NCBI GenBank assembly: GCA_930633525.1
Contig: CAKNFP010000001.1
Span: 3,967,501 to 4,031,500, forward strand
Reading direction: 5' to 3'
Source: Hyphomicrobiales bacterium
GTDB lineage: Bacteria > Pseudomonadota > Alphaproteobacteria > Rhizobiales > Beijerinckiaceae
Length of the DNA: 64,000 nt
Shown here piece after piece: positions 20,689 to 30,531 of the stretch (its first letter is position 1; every line of letters begins with the position of its first letter). The position numbers were made by a program, and so were the translations under genes. The notes under the pieces are model-generated. The model was not told where the DNA came from. It made no database searches and worked only from the letters and a program-made list of their open reading frames with translations.

Positions 20689-21588
20689 ATGGCTTCGACG
20701 GTTGTTCCCGCGCTGCTGAACGAAGGTGGCCTGTCGCGCTATCTCGATGAAATCCGCCGGTTTCCGATGCTGAAACCGGAAGAGGAGTTTATGCTCGCCA
20801 AACGTTGGCGCGAGCAGGATGATCGCGAAGCGGCTCATAAGCTTGTCACATCCCATTTGCGGCTCGTGGCCAAGATCGCCATGGGTTATCGCGGCTACGG
20901 CTTGCCGATTTCGGAAGTCGTATCGGAGGGTAACGTCGGCCTCATGCAGGCCGTGAAACGCTTCGAGCCCGACAAAGGCTTCCGCCTGGCGACCTATGCG
21001 ATGTGGTGGATCAAGGCCGCGATTCAAGAGTACATCCTTCGCTCCTGGTCGCTGGTGAAAATGGGCACCACGGCCAATCAGAAGAAACTGTTCTTCAATC
21101 TGCGCAAGGCCAAGAGCCATATTTCGGCTTACGAGGAAGGGGATCTTCGCCCCGACCAGGTCAAGACGATCGCGACGCGTCTCGGCGTGTCCGAGCAGGA
21201 TGTCATCGACATGAACCGCCGTCTCGGCGGGGACACGTCCTTGAACGCGCCCCTGCGCCAGGAAGGCGAAGGCGAGTGGCAGGACTGGCTGGTGGACGAC
21301 AGCGCCGACCAGGAGACAATCCTGGCTTCCGAAGAGGAAGGGCGTAACCGCCTGTCGGCCCTGCGCGACGCGCTCGGAGTCCTCAACGACCGCGAACGGC
21401 GCATCTTCGAGGCCCGCCGCCTCCAGGACGAGCCTGTCACGCTCGAGGATCTGTCCGGTGAGTTTGGCGTCTCGCGCGAACGCGTCCGCCAGATCGAGGT
21501 CCGCGCCTTCGAGAAGGTGCAGGAAGCGGTGAAAAAGGGCTTGGCCAAGCTTGAGATGGCCGGCCCGGCGGCTTTGCCTGCGATGTAA
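20689..21588 (+). CDS. rpoH: RNA polymerase heat-shock sigma factor (sigma-32)
   Basis: 299-residue group 3-like sigma-70 family protein. Region 2 carries LVTSHLRLVAKIAMGYRGYG and RLATYAMWWIKAAIQEYIL. Next comes the RpoH-box type segment WSLVKMGTTANQKKLFFNLR, diagnostic for RpoH. Region 4 ends with LSGEFGVSRERVRQIEVRAF. It directs transcription of chaperone and protease genes. The strong AGGAGG site 5 bp before the ATG is predicted to be sequestered in a hairpin. A classic terminator follows the stop. Confidence 0.97.
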   Translation: MASTVVPALLNEGGLSRYLDEIRRFPMLKPEEEFMLAKRWREQDDREAAHKLVTSHLRLVAKIAMGYRGYGLPISEVVSEGNVGLMQAVKRFEPDKGFRLATYAMWWIKAAIQEYILRSWSLVKMGTTANQKKLFFNLRKAKSHISAYEEGDLRPDQVKTIATRLGVSEQDVIDMNRRLGGDTSLNAPLRQEGEGEWQDWLVDDSADQETILASEEEGRNRLSALRDALGVLNDRERRIFEARRLQDEPVTLEDLSGEFGVSRERVRQIEVRAFEKVQEAVKKGLAKLEMAGPAALPAM

Positions 21589-21620
21589 TACCAGCGGCCC
21601 GGATGATGGCCGCGGTGACG

Positions 21621-21650
21621 AAAATGGCCCCTTTCCGGGGCCATTTTTTT
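21621..21650 (+). terminator. Intrinsic terminator of rpoH
   Basis: AAAATGGCCCC (21621-21631) pairs with GGGGCCATTTT (starting 21637) around a short TTTCC loop, and the 3' side runs into seven Ts (21644-21650), 33 bp after the rpoH stop. Confidence 0.95.
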
Positions 21651-21739
21651 GTGCCGTCTCCGGCCTCGCCGGACAGATCGACTCCAAGGACCACCGGAGC
21701 TTCCGGGTCCGCGTTTCGAGGATTGCATCGCCATCGATG

Positions 21740-23014
21740 CTATTGCCAGAGGCGGAAAGCCTCATTGATCGCCTGGTCGCCTGATACGCCCTTCTCGAAG
21801 GCGAGCACCGCGCGGCGCCCGTTGGCGAAGCGAAGCGGCAGGTCGATCCAGGCCTGACTTTTCAGCAAGGACGCGTTGCGCTCCATATCCGCGCTGAGAT
21901 TCGACAGTCCGATCAGGAAGATATTTTCAGTGACGGGCACCGGCAGTCCGGCCAGGGGCGTGCCGCGACCGCCCTCGTCCGCCTTTAGCTGCATCACGCC
22001 GACGTCGCGGACCGAGCGCGCAGGATCACCGGAAGTGTTGCGGAACGTGAGCTCAACCGTATGGGAGGCCGGCAGCGTCGTATCGCGGTTGCGCCTGAGC
22101 ACGAGCGCGAGCGCCAGCCCAGCCTCCGGAACCTCCACATCAGCGTGGACGACGCTCTCGAGTGGCTCGCCCTGGCCAGGATTGATGCTGTCGATCCGCC
22201 ATGTCGTGCGCCCGGCCCGCACCACCGGCGCCTGGGGATTATCCGGGGATTCCTCATAGAGGCTCGCACGCTGCGCAACCGCAACCCCACCCTGAGGTGC
22301 CTGCGGCTGAGCCGGAGGCTGCTGAGGGCTGGCGGCTTGCGACGGCGGCGCTGCAGGCGGCGGGGCAGCGGGCGCCGGCTCGCCGCCCAGGCGCTCCGTG
22401 AACTTGCCGTTACCCTGCTCCTGTGGCGCGGCGTGCTCTTCCTCATGCGGGATTTCCACGGGCCGGTCACGCAGCACGACGGCAACGCCCGCTATGGCGG
22501 CAACGACCGCGGCGAGCACGCCCGTCACGACAAAGGTGCGCATATGGCTGCGCCAATCCCGCTTGGGGCGGACGGGCGCCAGTCGCGGCCGCTCGCGGCC
22601 CGGCGATCCATTGGTCTCGGTGTCCAACGACCTGAAATCAGACTGCGACGTTGCGGCCAGTTGTGGCTCAAGCTGCCCGTCCTGCGACGCCGGGACTTCG
22701 CCTGACCTCGCGGGGCCATCATCAAACGCCTGCGGCACTTGCTCGAAGGCGTGCAGATTCTCCTGATCGGGCCAGTTGTCCTGCGGCCAGGCTGGCTCTT
22801 CAAGCGGCCGAGCCTCCGCTTCGATGCGCGCGATAACGAGATCGAGCGCCGCGTATTCGCGATCGATATCCGCGTCGGCAAGCGGCGGCTCGACATTGCG
22901 CAACTGCTGAACGAGCACGGTACGCGCTCGCTCGTAGATGGCGCCGCGAGTCTCGGGCGTATTCTCGGGCAGACCAGAAATCGCCCGCTGCAGCAGGGTG
23001 TAATAATCGGCCAT
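21740..23014 (-). CDS. Single-pass membrane protein of unknown function
   Basis: 424 residues, no named family recognised. The N-terminal 70 residues are a conserved-looking helical domain (MADYYTLLQRAISGLPENTP ... YERARTVLVQQL). A polar linker follows, then a membrane segment at about residues 160-182 (VVTGVLAAVVAAIAGVAVVL), a Pro/Ala/Gln-rich stretch, and a C-terminal domain of about 170 residues rich in beta strands that should lie in the periplasm. It is convergent with rpoH and 31 bp downstream of purA's stop on the same strand, so it may be cotranscribed with purA. Similar genes are, from memory, annotated as hypothetical across Hyphomicrobiales. Confidence 0.8.
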   Translation of the reverse strand: MADYYTLLQRAISGLPENTPETRGAIYERARTVLVQQLRNVEPPLADADIDREYAALDLVIARIEAEARPLEEPAWPQDNWPDQENLHAFEQVPQAFDDGPARSGEVPASQDGQLEPQLAATSQSDFRSLDTETNGSPGRERPRLAPVRPKRDWRSHMRTFVVTGVLAAVVAAIAGVAVVLRDRPVEIPHEEEHAAPQEQGNGKFTERLGGEPAPAAPPPAAPPSQAASPQQPPAQPQAPQGGVAVAQRASLYEESPDNPQAPVVRAGRTTWRIDSINPGQGEPLESVVHADVEVPEAGLALALVLRRNRDTTLPASHTVELTFRNTSGDPARSVRDVGVMQLKADEGGRGTPLAGLPVPVTENIFLIGLSNLSADMERNASLLKSQAWIDLPLRFANGRRAVLAFEKGVSGDQAINEAFRLWQ

Positions 23015-23045
23015 TCAGGTCGAATGTCTCGAATCGGTCGCCACG

Positions 23046-24338
23046 TCAACCTTCGAAGGGGTTATGCACCAGGATCGTGTCATCACGCTCGGGGCTGGTC
23101 GAGAGAAGCGCAACCGGCGCTCCGATCAATTCCTCGATACGTCTGACGTATTTGATGGCCTGAGCGGGCAGATCGGCCCAGGAGCGAGCACCCGCCGTCG
23201 AACCTTCCCACCCGTCGATCGTCTCGTAAATCGGCTCGACGCGGGCCTGCTGGGCCTGGCCGGCGGGCAGGTAGTCATAGTCCTTGCCATCGAGGCGATA
23301 GCCGACACAGACATCGATGGTCTTGAAGCCATCGAGAATGTCGAGCTTGGTCAGGGCAATGCCATCGATACCGGATGTCTTCACCGTCTGCCGGACGAGG
23401 ACGGCATCGAACCAGCCGCAACGGCGCTTGCGCCCGGTCACGGTGCCGAATTCATGACCACGGGTCCCGAGCGTATCGCCGATCTCGTTGTCCTGCTCGG
23501 TTGGGAACGGCCCCCCGCCGACGCGCGTGGTGTAAGCCTTCGCAATGCCCAGCACATAACCGATGGCGTTGGGGCCAAGGCCGGAACCGGCGGCTGCCTG
23601 GCCGGCAACGGTGTGTGAGGACGTGACGAAGGGATAGGTGCCATGGTCGACATCGAGCAGGGCGCCCTGCGCGCCCTCGAACAGGATGCGCTTGCCGGCG
23701 CGGCGGTGCTCATCGAGCAGCATCCACGTCACGCCCATGTAGGGAACGATCTCGGAGGCGACAGCCTTGAGTTCCGCAAAGATGTCGGCCGCGTTGAACT
23801 CAGCCAGTCCAAAGCCGCGCCGCAGAGCATTGTGATGGACGAGCAGCCGCTCGATCTTTTCCTCGAGCGTGTCGAGATCCGCCAGATCCATCACGCGAAT
23901 CGCGCGGCGGCCCACCTTGTCTTCATAAGCCGGGCCGATGCCGCGGCGGGTGGTGCCAATCTTCGTGCCGCTGTTGGAATTCTCCCGCAGCGCATCAAGC
24001 TCGCGATGTAGCGACAGGATCAGAGCGGCGTTGTCGGCGACGCGCAGATTCTCCGGCGAGATCGCGAGCCCCTGCTCTTTCAGCCGCGAGATCTCGGAGA
24101 TCAGGGCCTGCGGGTCGAGAACGACGCCATTGCCGATGACCCCGAGCTTGCCGGGGCGGACGACGCCGGACGGCAAAAGGGAAAGCTTGTAGGTCGTGCC
24201 GTCGATGACGAGCGTGTGACCGGCATTGTGACCGCCCTGGAAGCGAACGACCACATCGGCCTGTTCACTCAACCAGTCGACGATCTTGCCTTTACCTTCA
24301 TCGCCCCACTGGGCACCGACTACAACGACGTTCGCCAT
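23046..24338 (-). CDS. purA: Adenylosuccinate synthase
   Basis: GTP-dependent enzyme that joins IMP and aspartate, the first committed step to AMP. The 430-residue protein opens with [20 protein letters not shown] (P-loop with catalytic Asp) and contains [10 protein letters not shown] (catalytic His), the [14 protein letters not shown] loop, and the C-terminal nucleotide-base segment [14 protein letters not shown]. The start at 24338 fits the family; the frame upstream to 24371 is not conserved. Confidence 0.97.
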   Translation of the reverse strand: MANVVVVGAQWGDEGKGKIVDWLSEQADVVVRFQGGHNAGHTLVIDGTTYKLSLLPSGVVRPGKLGVIGNGVVLDPQALISEISRLKEQGLAISPENLRVADNAALILSLHRELDALRENSNSGTKIGTTRRGIGPAYEDKVGRRAIRVMDLADLDTLEEKIERLLVHHNALRRGFGLAEFNAADIFAELKAVASEIVPYMGVTWMLLDEHRRAGKRILFEGAQGALLDVDHGTYPFVTSSHTVAGQAAAGSGLGPNAIGYVLGIAKAYTTRVGGGPFPTEQDNEIGDTLGTRGHEFGTVTGRKRRCGWFDAVLVRQTVKTSGIDGIALTKLDILDGFKTIDVCVGYRLDGKDYDYLPAGQAQQARVEPIYETIDGWEGSTAGARSWADLPAQAIKYVRRIEELIGAPVALLSTSPERDDTILVHNPFEG

Positions 24339-24674
24339 ATCCTTCAAGCCGGCCGATAGCCGACCCCTCACATGACAAACCCCGGCGCAAGGCCGGGGTC
24401 CTTACAGCCTCTCTTCGACGATTAGGCCCGCGAGGTCAAGCCACAGCGTCGCCGCGGTCCTCCACGACAGTTCACAACCTGTATGATGGCGCGTCAGGCG
24501 GTACGTGACGGTCTTTATGCATGTCAGCCCTGCGCCTACTCTGCTAACCTTGCCTGGACGCTTTTGGCTATCGTCGCGCGCCGAACAGCCCTCTCCGTGG
24601 ATTGAATTCCGTGGGTGAGTATCCCACAGGAGTGCCTCTTCCCATGATCGTGACCACCAGCGCGCCGAGCAGAA
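24339..24674. other. Divergent intergenic region between purA and the DMT transporter gene
   Basis: 336 bp. A 7-bp GC hairpin (24380-24386 with 24392-24398) lies about 42 bp upstream of purA and would be in its 5' leader. Without a T-run I cannot call it an attenuator. No gene or RNA was otherwise seen. Confidence 0.4.
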
Positions 24675-25592
24675 ATGCCTGATACGAATTCCCCGATCGG
24701 CCGCGCCATCCAGTGGTTGTTCAATCAAGCCTATGTCCTGCTGCCGCTCACGATGCTGATGTGGGCGGGCAATGTCACGGCAAGTAAATTCGCTGTCGGC
24801 CAGATCTCACCGATGAGCATCGTCTGTCTGCGCTGGGCCATCGTCTGCGTGGTTCTGCTCATCTTCAGCCGGAAGGACATCGTCCGCGATCTGCCTGTGC
24901 TGAAATCCCGCTGGCCGATCATCGCCGGCATGGGAACATTGGCTTTCACCGGTTTCAACGCGCTCTTCTATGTCTCGGCCTACGAGACCACCGCCGTCAA
25001 CATGACGATCATCCAGAGCGCGATTCCGGTCTTCGTGGTCATGGGAGCGATCCTGTTCTTCGGCCAGCGGATCAATATCGGCCAGGCCGTCGGGCTTGTT
25101 TTGACCATCCTCGGCGTGATGGTGACGGCCTCGCATGGCGACTTGCAGACGCTGTTGAATCTCACCATTAACCGCGGCGACCTGTTCATGCTGATCGCCT
25201 GCGCGTTCTATGCAGCCTATGCGCTGCATCTGCGCAGCCGGCCGAAGGTGTCGGACACCGCCTATTTCGCAGCGATGGCGCTGGCGGCCTTTGTCTCGTC
25301 CCTGCCGCTGCTCGCCATCGAGATCGCCCAGGGCAAAGCCTATTGGCCGAGCCCGTCCGGATGGCTCACCCTTCTCTATATCGGGATCTTTCCGTCTCTC
25401 ATCGGGCAGATTTTCTTTATACGCTCCGTCCAGCTCATCGGCCCGAGCCGTGCCGGCCTGTTTAACAATCTGATGCCGGTCTTCGGCATCGTGCTGTCCA
25501 TCGTGCTGCTGGGTGAGGCCTTCGGCCTCTACCAGATGGCGGCCATGCTGCTGGTGATCGGCGGCATCCTCATCGCCGAACGCCTGCGCTAG
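24675..25592 (+). CDS. DMT-superfamily (EamA) transporter
   Basis: 305 residues with ten predicted membrane segments arranged as two EamA halves. The first half contains MLMWAGNVTASKFAVGQISP and ALFYVSAYETTAVNMTIIQS; the second ends with the typical LMPVFGIVLSIVLLGEAF. Such proteins export metabolites or amino acids. Substrate cannot be predicted and no partner genes are adjacent. Confidence 0.9.
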   Translation: MPDTNSPIGRAIQWLFNQAYVLLPLTMLMWAGNVTASKFAVGQISPMSIVCLRWAIVCVVLLIFSRKDIVRDLPVLKSRWPIIAGMGTLAFTGFNALFYVSAYETTAVNMTIIQSAIPVFVVMGAILFFGQRINIGQAVGLVLTILGVMVTASHGDLQTLLNLTINRGDLFMLIACAFYAAYALHLRSRPKVSDTAYFAAMALAAFVSSLPLLAIEIAQGKAYWPSPSGWLTLLYIGIFPSLIGQIFFIRSVQLIGPSRAGLFNNLMPVFGIVLSIVLLGEAFGLYQMAAMLLVIGGILIAERLR

Positions 25593-26016
25593 GATCGATC
25601 GAAACTAGGGGCTTCCTTCAGATCGGGGGAAGGAACCTTTGTGTCATCGAGTCGGTCACGCCACGCCGATCCCTCCCCTTCAGGGCGAGGGTGGCCTCGC
25701 GTCAGCGAGATCGGGTGGGGTACAAGGCTGGGGCCCCGCAGCATGTGTCGCCGTCTTCCATTCGGGTCAACGTCAGGTGGCTGCCACCGGCGCGCGTAGC
25801 GCTACCCTCCCCTGAGGAGAGGAATCGATGCGGCGCGCCTGACTTGATGGCAGTTGCAGCTCTCAAAGCCCGACTGTCTGCCATCGGCCAGGTTTCCACG
25901 AGATCCGCTTTTCGATCGTACGAACGGGGCAAAAAAAATGACGGCCCCGTGGGGCCGTCATCAATGGCGCTTAGGTAGGAAGTCCGGTCGCGAGGCCGCT
26001 GTCGCCGGCAGCCGCC
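25593..26016. other. Intergenic region with REP-like palindromic sequence
   Basis: 424 bp between the convergent DMT and serA genes. Around 25670-25825 there are CCCTCCCC ... GGGCGAGGGTGGC and the roughly inverted CTACCCTCCCC ... GAGGAGAGG elements, related to those at 62600-62790. Near the serA end is the serA terminator. No gene seen. Confidence 0.55.
25931..25961 (-). terminator. Intrinsic terminator of serA
   Basis: On the minus strand an 11-bp perfect stem (25938-25948 with 25951-25961) is followed by eight Ts (the A-run 25931-25938). It lies 56 bp past the serA stop. Confidence 0.93.
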
Positions 26017-27606
26017 TTAGAACTTCAGCGGCTTGACCTGCTTGACGCCCGGGATGGTCTGGACACCAGTGAGGACGTTCTCCGGCACGGCCCCGTCCAC
26101 CTCGACGAGCGCGATCGCCGAACCGCCCTGCCGGTCACGACCCAATGCGAAGGTCGCGATATTGACGCCGGCATCGCCCAGCACGCTGGCGAAGCGGCCG
26201 ATGAAGCCGGGCTTGTCCTCGTTCGTCACATAGATCATCGACGGGGCGAATTCGGCGTCGACCTTGATGCCCTTGATCGCCACGATCCGCGGCGCGCCAT
26301 CGGCGAAGACGGTGCCGACCACGGAGCGCTCCTGCTTCTCGGTGACGACCGTCAAGGTGATCAGCGCGTCATGCTCGCCCTGGGCCTCGCGCGTCGTCTC
26401 CTCGATGACGATGCCGCGCTCCTTGGCGACGCTCGGCGCCGAGACGACATTGATATCCGCCAGCATCGGGCGCAGCAGGCCCGCGACCGCCGCCGAGGTG
26501 AGCGCCTTGATCTTGAGCGCAGCGACGGTGCCCTCATAGGTGATGTGGACGCTCTTGATGCCGGTTTCGGTCAACTGGCCCGCGAAGGAGCCGAGGTTCT
26601 CGGCCAGCGCGATGAAGGGCTTCAGCTTGGGCGCTTCCTCGGCGGTGATGGACGGGAAGTTCACCGCATTGGAGATAGCCCCACGCAGAAGGTATTCGGA
26701 CATCTGCTCGGCGACCTGGAGAGCAACATTCTCCTGCGCTTCGGTGGTGGCGGCGCCCAGATGCGGCGTGCAGACCACATTCGGGTGCCCGAACAGCGGG
26801 TTTTCCTTTGCCGGCTCCTCGACGAACACATCGAAGGCAGCGCCCCCGACATGGCCGGAATCCAGCGCCGCACGCAGGGCCGCCTCGTCAACCAGGCCGC
26901 CACGGGCACAGTTGATGATGCGTACGCCCTTCTTGGTCTTGGCCAACGCCTCGGCGGAGAGGACGTTCTTGGTCTTTTCCGTCAGCGGCGTGTGCAGCGT
27001 GATGAAATCGGCGCGGGCCAGCAGGTCGTCGAGCTCGACCTTCTCGACGCCGAGGTCGAGCGCCCGTTCCGGCGACAGGAAGGGATCATAGGCGATGACC
27101 TTCATCCGCAGGCCGATCGCCCGCTCGGCAACGATGGAGCCGATATTGCCGCAGCCGATGATGCCGAGCGTCTTGGCCGTGATCTCGACGCCCATGAAGC
27201 GGTTCTTCTCCCACTTGCCGGCCTGGGTAGAGGTGTCGGCGGCAGGGATCTCGCGGGCCAGCGCGAACATCATGGCGATGGCATGCTCGGCGGTCGTGAT
27301 CGAATTGCCGAAGGGCGTATTCATCACGATGATGCCCTTGGCGGTCGCCGCCGGGATATCAACGTTGTCGACGCCGATGCCGGCGCGACCGATGACCTTC
27401 AGCGATTTCGCCTCTTCGAGGATCTTGGGCGTGACCTTGGTGGCGGACCGGATCGCGAGGCCATCGTAGTTACCGATGATGGCGGCGAGCTTGTCCTTGT
27501 CCTTGCCGAGATCGGGCTGGAAATCGACCTCGATGCCGCGATCCAGAAAGATCTGCACGGCGGCGGGGGACAAAGCGTCGGAAATGAGAACCTTGGGAGC
27601 GGGCAT
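26017..27606 (-). CDS. serA: D-3-phosphoglycerate dehydrogenase
   Basis: First enzyme of serine synthesis from 3-phosphoglycerate. The 529-residue long form has a nucleotide-binding domain with GIIGCGNIGSIVAERA, the catalytic Arg in NCARGGLVDE, the Glu in VEEPAKENPLF and the His in CTPHLGAATTEA. An intervening regulatory domain precedes a C-terminal ACT domain (residues about 455-529). The ACT domain suggests allosteric control by an amino acid such as serine. It follows serC by 196 bp on the same strand and ends in a strong terminator. Confidence 0.97.
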   Translation of the reverse strand: MPAPKVLISDALSPAAVQIFLDRGIEVDFQPDLGKDKDKLAAIIGNYDGLAIRSATKVTPKILEEAKSLKVIGRAGIGVDNVDIPAATAKGIIVMNTPFGNSITTAEHAIAMMFALAREIPAADTSTQAGKWEKNRFMGVEITAKTLGIIGCGNIGSIVAERAIGLRMKVIAYDPFLSPERALDLGVEKVELDDLLARADFITLHTPLTEKTKNVLSAEALAKTKKGVRIINCARGGLVDEAALRAALDSGHVGGAAFDVFVEEPAKENPLFGHPNVVCTPHLGAATTEAQENVALQVAEQMSEYLLRGAISNAVNFPSITAEEAPKLKPFIALAENLGSFAGQLTETGIKSVHITYEGTVAALKIKALTSAAVAGLLRPMLADINVVSAPSVAKERGIVIEETTREAQGEHDALITLTVVTEKQERSVVGTVFADGAPRIVAIKGIKVDAEFAPSMIYVTNEDKPGFIGRFASVLGDAGVNIATFALGRDRQGGSAIALVEVDGAVPENVLTGVQTIPGVKQVKPLKF

Positions 27607-27802
27607 CGGAAATCCTTATCAGGAGCGGCGACGCGGCGGCCCGGCGAGGGGCATCTGGGCGTCGCGCAGGCGCTGCGACTTTGGAGGATCAGACAACGTG
27701 AACATTGCTGCGAGCGGCCGGGCGTTGGAACGTCACCATCCCCGGCCGTCTCAATGCGCTCTCGCCTTCACGAAAGAGCGCCTCGCGCTTCATGCGCAAA
27801 GA

Positions 27803-28969
27803 TCAGGCGAGCTTTGCCTTTTCCTGGGCAAAGGCCCAGTCGAGCCATTGGGTCAGCGCCGCGACGTCAGCCGTCTCGACGGTGGCGCCGCACCAGATCC
27901 TGAGGCCGGGAGGGGCATCACGATAGGCGCCGATGTCGTAGGCGACATCGCGCTTGTCGAGCGCGGCGGCGAGCCCCTTGGCAACGGCGGCGACAGCCTC
28001 CGGACCCTTGGCGACTACGTCGGCATCGACGATCGACAGGCAGACCGACGTGTTGGACTGCGTCTGTGCGACCTTCGCGAGATTGGCGACCCACGGCGTC
28101 TTTGCCACCCAGTCGGCAATCGCCTTGGCGTTGGCATCAGCCCGCGCGACCAGCGCATCGAGCCCGCCGAGCGACTTCGCCCATTCGAGCGCGTCGATAT
28201 AGTCCTCGACGCAGAGCATCGAAGGGGTGTTGATGGTCTCGCCTTGGAAGATGCCCTCGACGATCTTGCCGCCCTTGGTCATGCGGAAGATCTTCGGCAG
28301 CGGCCAGGCCGGCGTATAGCTCTCGAGCCGGGCAACGGCGCGCGGCGAGAGAATGAGGATGCCATGACCGCCCTCGCCGCCGAGAACCTTCTGCCAGGAG
28401 AAGGTGACGACATCGAGCTTTTGCCAATCGAGGCGCTGGGCGAAAGCAGCCGAGGTGGCGTCGCAGATCGTGAGCCCTTCACGGTCGGCGGCGATCCAGT
28501 CGGCGTTCGGGACGCGAACACCGGAGGTCGTGCCATTCCAGGTGAAGACCACGTCGCGGGTCTTGGTGTCGACCTCAGTCAGATCCGGCAGTTCGCCGTA
28601 GCCGGCCTTGATGACGCGGGCGTCAGCGAGCTTGAGCTGCTTGACGACATCCGTCACCCAGCCTTCGCCGAAGGATTCCCAGGCGAGCATGTCGACCGGG
28701 CGGGCGCCGAGCAGCGACCACAGCGCCATCTCGACGGCGCCGGTGTCGGACGCAGGCACAATGCCGATACGATAATCGGCAGGAACCTGCAGGATTTCAC
28801 GGGTAAGATCGATCGCCTGCTTGAGCTTGGCTTTGCCGATCTTGGCACGGTGGGAGCGGCCGAGTGCACTCGTATCGAGGGCGGCGGCATCCCAGCCAGG
28901 GCGCTTCGCGCAGGGGCCAGACGAAAAATGAGGCCGAGCGGGGCGCGCGGTGGGCAGAGTCTCTGTCAT
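27803..28969 (-). CDS. serC: Phosphoserine aminotransferase
   Basis: PLP enzyme converting 3-phosphohydroxypyruvate and glutamate to phosphoserine. The 388-residue protein has the N-terminal [24 protein letters not shown] in place of the usual SHRS motif, and the PLP-lysine segment [14 protein letters not shown]. This is the subclass found in alphaproteobacteria (about 390 residues) rather than the E. coli type. It is the first gene of serC-serA and is preceded by a structured leader. Confidence 0.96.
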   Translation of the reverse strand: MTETLPTARPARPHFSSGPCAKRPGWDAAALDTSALGRSHRAKIGKAKLKQAIDLTREILQVPADYRIGIVPASDTGAVEMALWSLLGARPVDMLAWESFGEGWVTDVVKQLKLADARVIKAGYGELPDLTEVDTKTRDVVFTWNGTTSGVRVPNADWIAADREGLTICDATSAAFAQRLDWQKLDVVTFSWQKVLGGEGGHGILILSPRAVARLESYTPAWPLPKIFRMTKGGKIVEGIFQGETINTPSMLCVEDYIDALEWAKSLGGLDALVARADANAKAIADWVAKTPWVANLAKVAQTQSNTSVCLSIVDADVVAKGPEAVAAVAKGLAAALDKRDVAYDIGAYRDAPPGLRIWCGATVETADVAALTQWLDWAFAQEKAKLA

Positions 28970-29030
28970 GTCAGTCCATCCTTACAGATGGGCGCCTTCC
29001 GTTGGGGGAAGGTGTCCCGCGGATGGAGAT
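28970..29030 (-). promoter_or_regulatory. Structured leader upstream of serC (candidate serC RNA motif)
   Basis: Reading the minus strand toward the serC start, a first hairpin pairs CCTTCC with GGAAGG (29007-29012 with 28995-29000, 6-base loop). A second pairs CCATC with GATGG (28987-28991 with 28976-28980), with the ribosome site AAGGA at its loop and 3' side, 7 bp before ATG. A two-hairpin cis element named serC motif has been described upstream of serC-serA in alphaproteobacteria; the match is by architecture and position only. Confidence 0.55.
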
Positions 29031-29172
29031 ACGGGAGATGGAGCCGACAGTCAACGGGTGATTATTGCGAAGGCTCCAAGCGCGCATCCGCCCACAGCTG
29101 CTGCTGCGTGGCTTGCAGGATTTCGCGGGGCGGCCGCGGATGGCACTTTGCCAACCACTGGTCACTCGACAT

Positions 29173-30057
29173 CTAGAATTTCACGCCAACAGCCCCCCGC
29201 AAGGCATTGATGTCTGCCCGTGCCTTGGAGAAGGACATAAAGCGAATGTATTCATATTCGCCCCGCAGGAAGACACTATCGGTCAGAAGCATATCAACGC
29301 CCAATCCGGCCGCCATGCCATAAGCAAATTCATTGTTCTTTTTCTCTGACAGCGTCGTCGGATTGGGATTGAGGCTCGCCACCGGCCTCCCCATGCCAGA
29401 ATAATCATTGGCCGTTACAGCCACCGACGCGGACCGATCGATGGTCGCCCTGCCGACTGCCACGCCCATCATCGCATAAGGCATTATAGAGCCGAGGGCA
29501 TAGCCGGCGCGCGCGCGGAAAGTGATGTAGTCCGTCACCCTGACGGTCGAACGCGCGTCTAGATCGACGTTATACGTGTATCGATCCGAAGCAACGTGGC
29601 TTCTCTGCAACTGATCCCGCGCCGTTATATTGAGATTCGTGTGATTATAGTTGGCCTCGATACCAAGAACCACATCGTCCCACTGACTGTTATAGCCGAG
29701 AAAGCCACCGAAAATCCCGCGTCGCGCATCGCGCTCGGGCAACGCCGTCCATCCAGAGACGGCAGCTTCGGCCTCGATGATCGTGTCCCGGAGCACATGC
29801 GCGATGAGATCGCCGGTCGCCCTGCCAAAATCGACATTCGCATTGGCATAGCCGGCCTGCGCGCCGAGATAGACGCCGCTCCAGTCCGCGGCATCGGTCG
29901 ACTTGTCATCCATGATCGCGCCACGCAGCGCGGAATAGTCGAGATCCGCGGCCTGCGCCCACGTTACCTGACACGCGACGGCACTCCATGCCGTGAGGCA
30001 TACCACAGCGATTTGGCGACGCGCCCAAACATCCGTACCTAAGAATGCCGCCCACAT
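29173..30057 (-). CDS. Outer-membrane beta-barrel protein (Omp25/OMP_b-brl type)
   Basis: 294 residues with a signal peptide (cleavage probably after AQA near residue 36). Amphipathic strands alternate throughout (for example WSGVYLGAQAGYANANV, FGGFLGYNSQWDDVVLGIEA, FLRGEYEYIRF), and the C terminus ends in Phe (GAVGVKF), the usual outer-membrane sorting residue. Such barrels are abundant surface proteins in Hyphomicrobiales. The start at 30057 (MWAAFLG) was chosen because the sequence upstream is not signal-like. It is not obviously cotranscribed with the second barrel gene, because a strong terminator lies between them. Confidence 0.85.
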   Translation of the reverse strand: MWAAFLGTDVWARRQIAVVCLTAWSAVACQVTWAQAADLDYSALRGAIMDDKSTDAADWSGVYLGAQAGYANANVDFGRATGDLIAHVLRDTIIEAEAAVSGWTALPERDARRGIFGGFLGYNSQWDDVVLGIEANYNHTNLNITARDQLQRSHVASDRYTYNVDLDARSTVRVTDYITFRARAGYALGSIMPYAMMGVAVGRATIDRSASVAVTANDYSGMGRPVASLNPNPTTLSEKKNNEFAYGMAAGLGVDMLLTDSVFLRGEYEYIRFMSFSKARADINALRGAVGVKF

Positions 30058-30531
30058 GGTCCTGTCATCCTCGAAGCTTGTTTCACGCAGCGCTGCGACA
30101 CCCTTATTCGGACATCGCCGCGCGCCCCAACTCACAACGACGCATTACGGCCAGCGGATACTTGACTTTTATGTTTAACGAACGCCTAAAACAAGAATTA
30201 CACGCTTAATTACAAATAAAACTGATGAACAACAATAATCCACATGCCGAAACTTATACATCGACATGCTAGCACTCACACTCCAACATTCCAAATTTGA
30301 AAGCTCAATAAAAATTATTACGTAAATTTGATAGTAAGATAAAAAATATTGAGTTTATGCTCGAAATATAACGTGCGGCTTTTCTCATAGGACACCGCTC
30401 GGGCAATTGCGCAAAAAAAGAGCCTGCTTGCGTGAGGCTGATTCAGCTCTCAACGCAAACAGGCTCTTTGCAATCATAGGCGCCGGCTATTCCGCCACGC
30501 AGCGGACGCCGCGTATTCTACCCGTGCCTCA
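30058..30531. other. AT-rich intergenic region between the two barrel genes
   Basis: 474 bp, much richer in A and T than the window (especially 30165-30370). It holds the promoter of the 29173-30057 gene, with a CtrA-like sequence TTAA-N7-CTAA at 30175-30189 (one mismatch), and the terminator of the 30532-31353 gene. No protein-like frame. Confidence 0.6.
30413..30469 (-). terminator. Intrinsic terminator of the second barrel gene
   Basis: A 17-bp stem with one G-U pair (30417-30433 with 30453-30469) is followed on the minus strand by a T7 run (A-run 30413-30419). It lies 63 bp beyond the stop at 30532. Confidence 0.93.

Noticed and set aside
26371..29176. Long open frames antisense to serA and serC
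   Set aside because: Shadow frames of high-GC genes; no ribosome site or domain.
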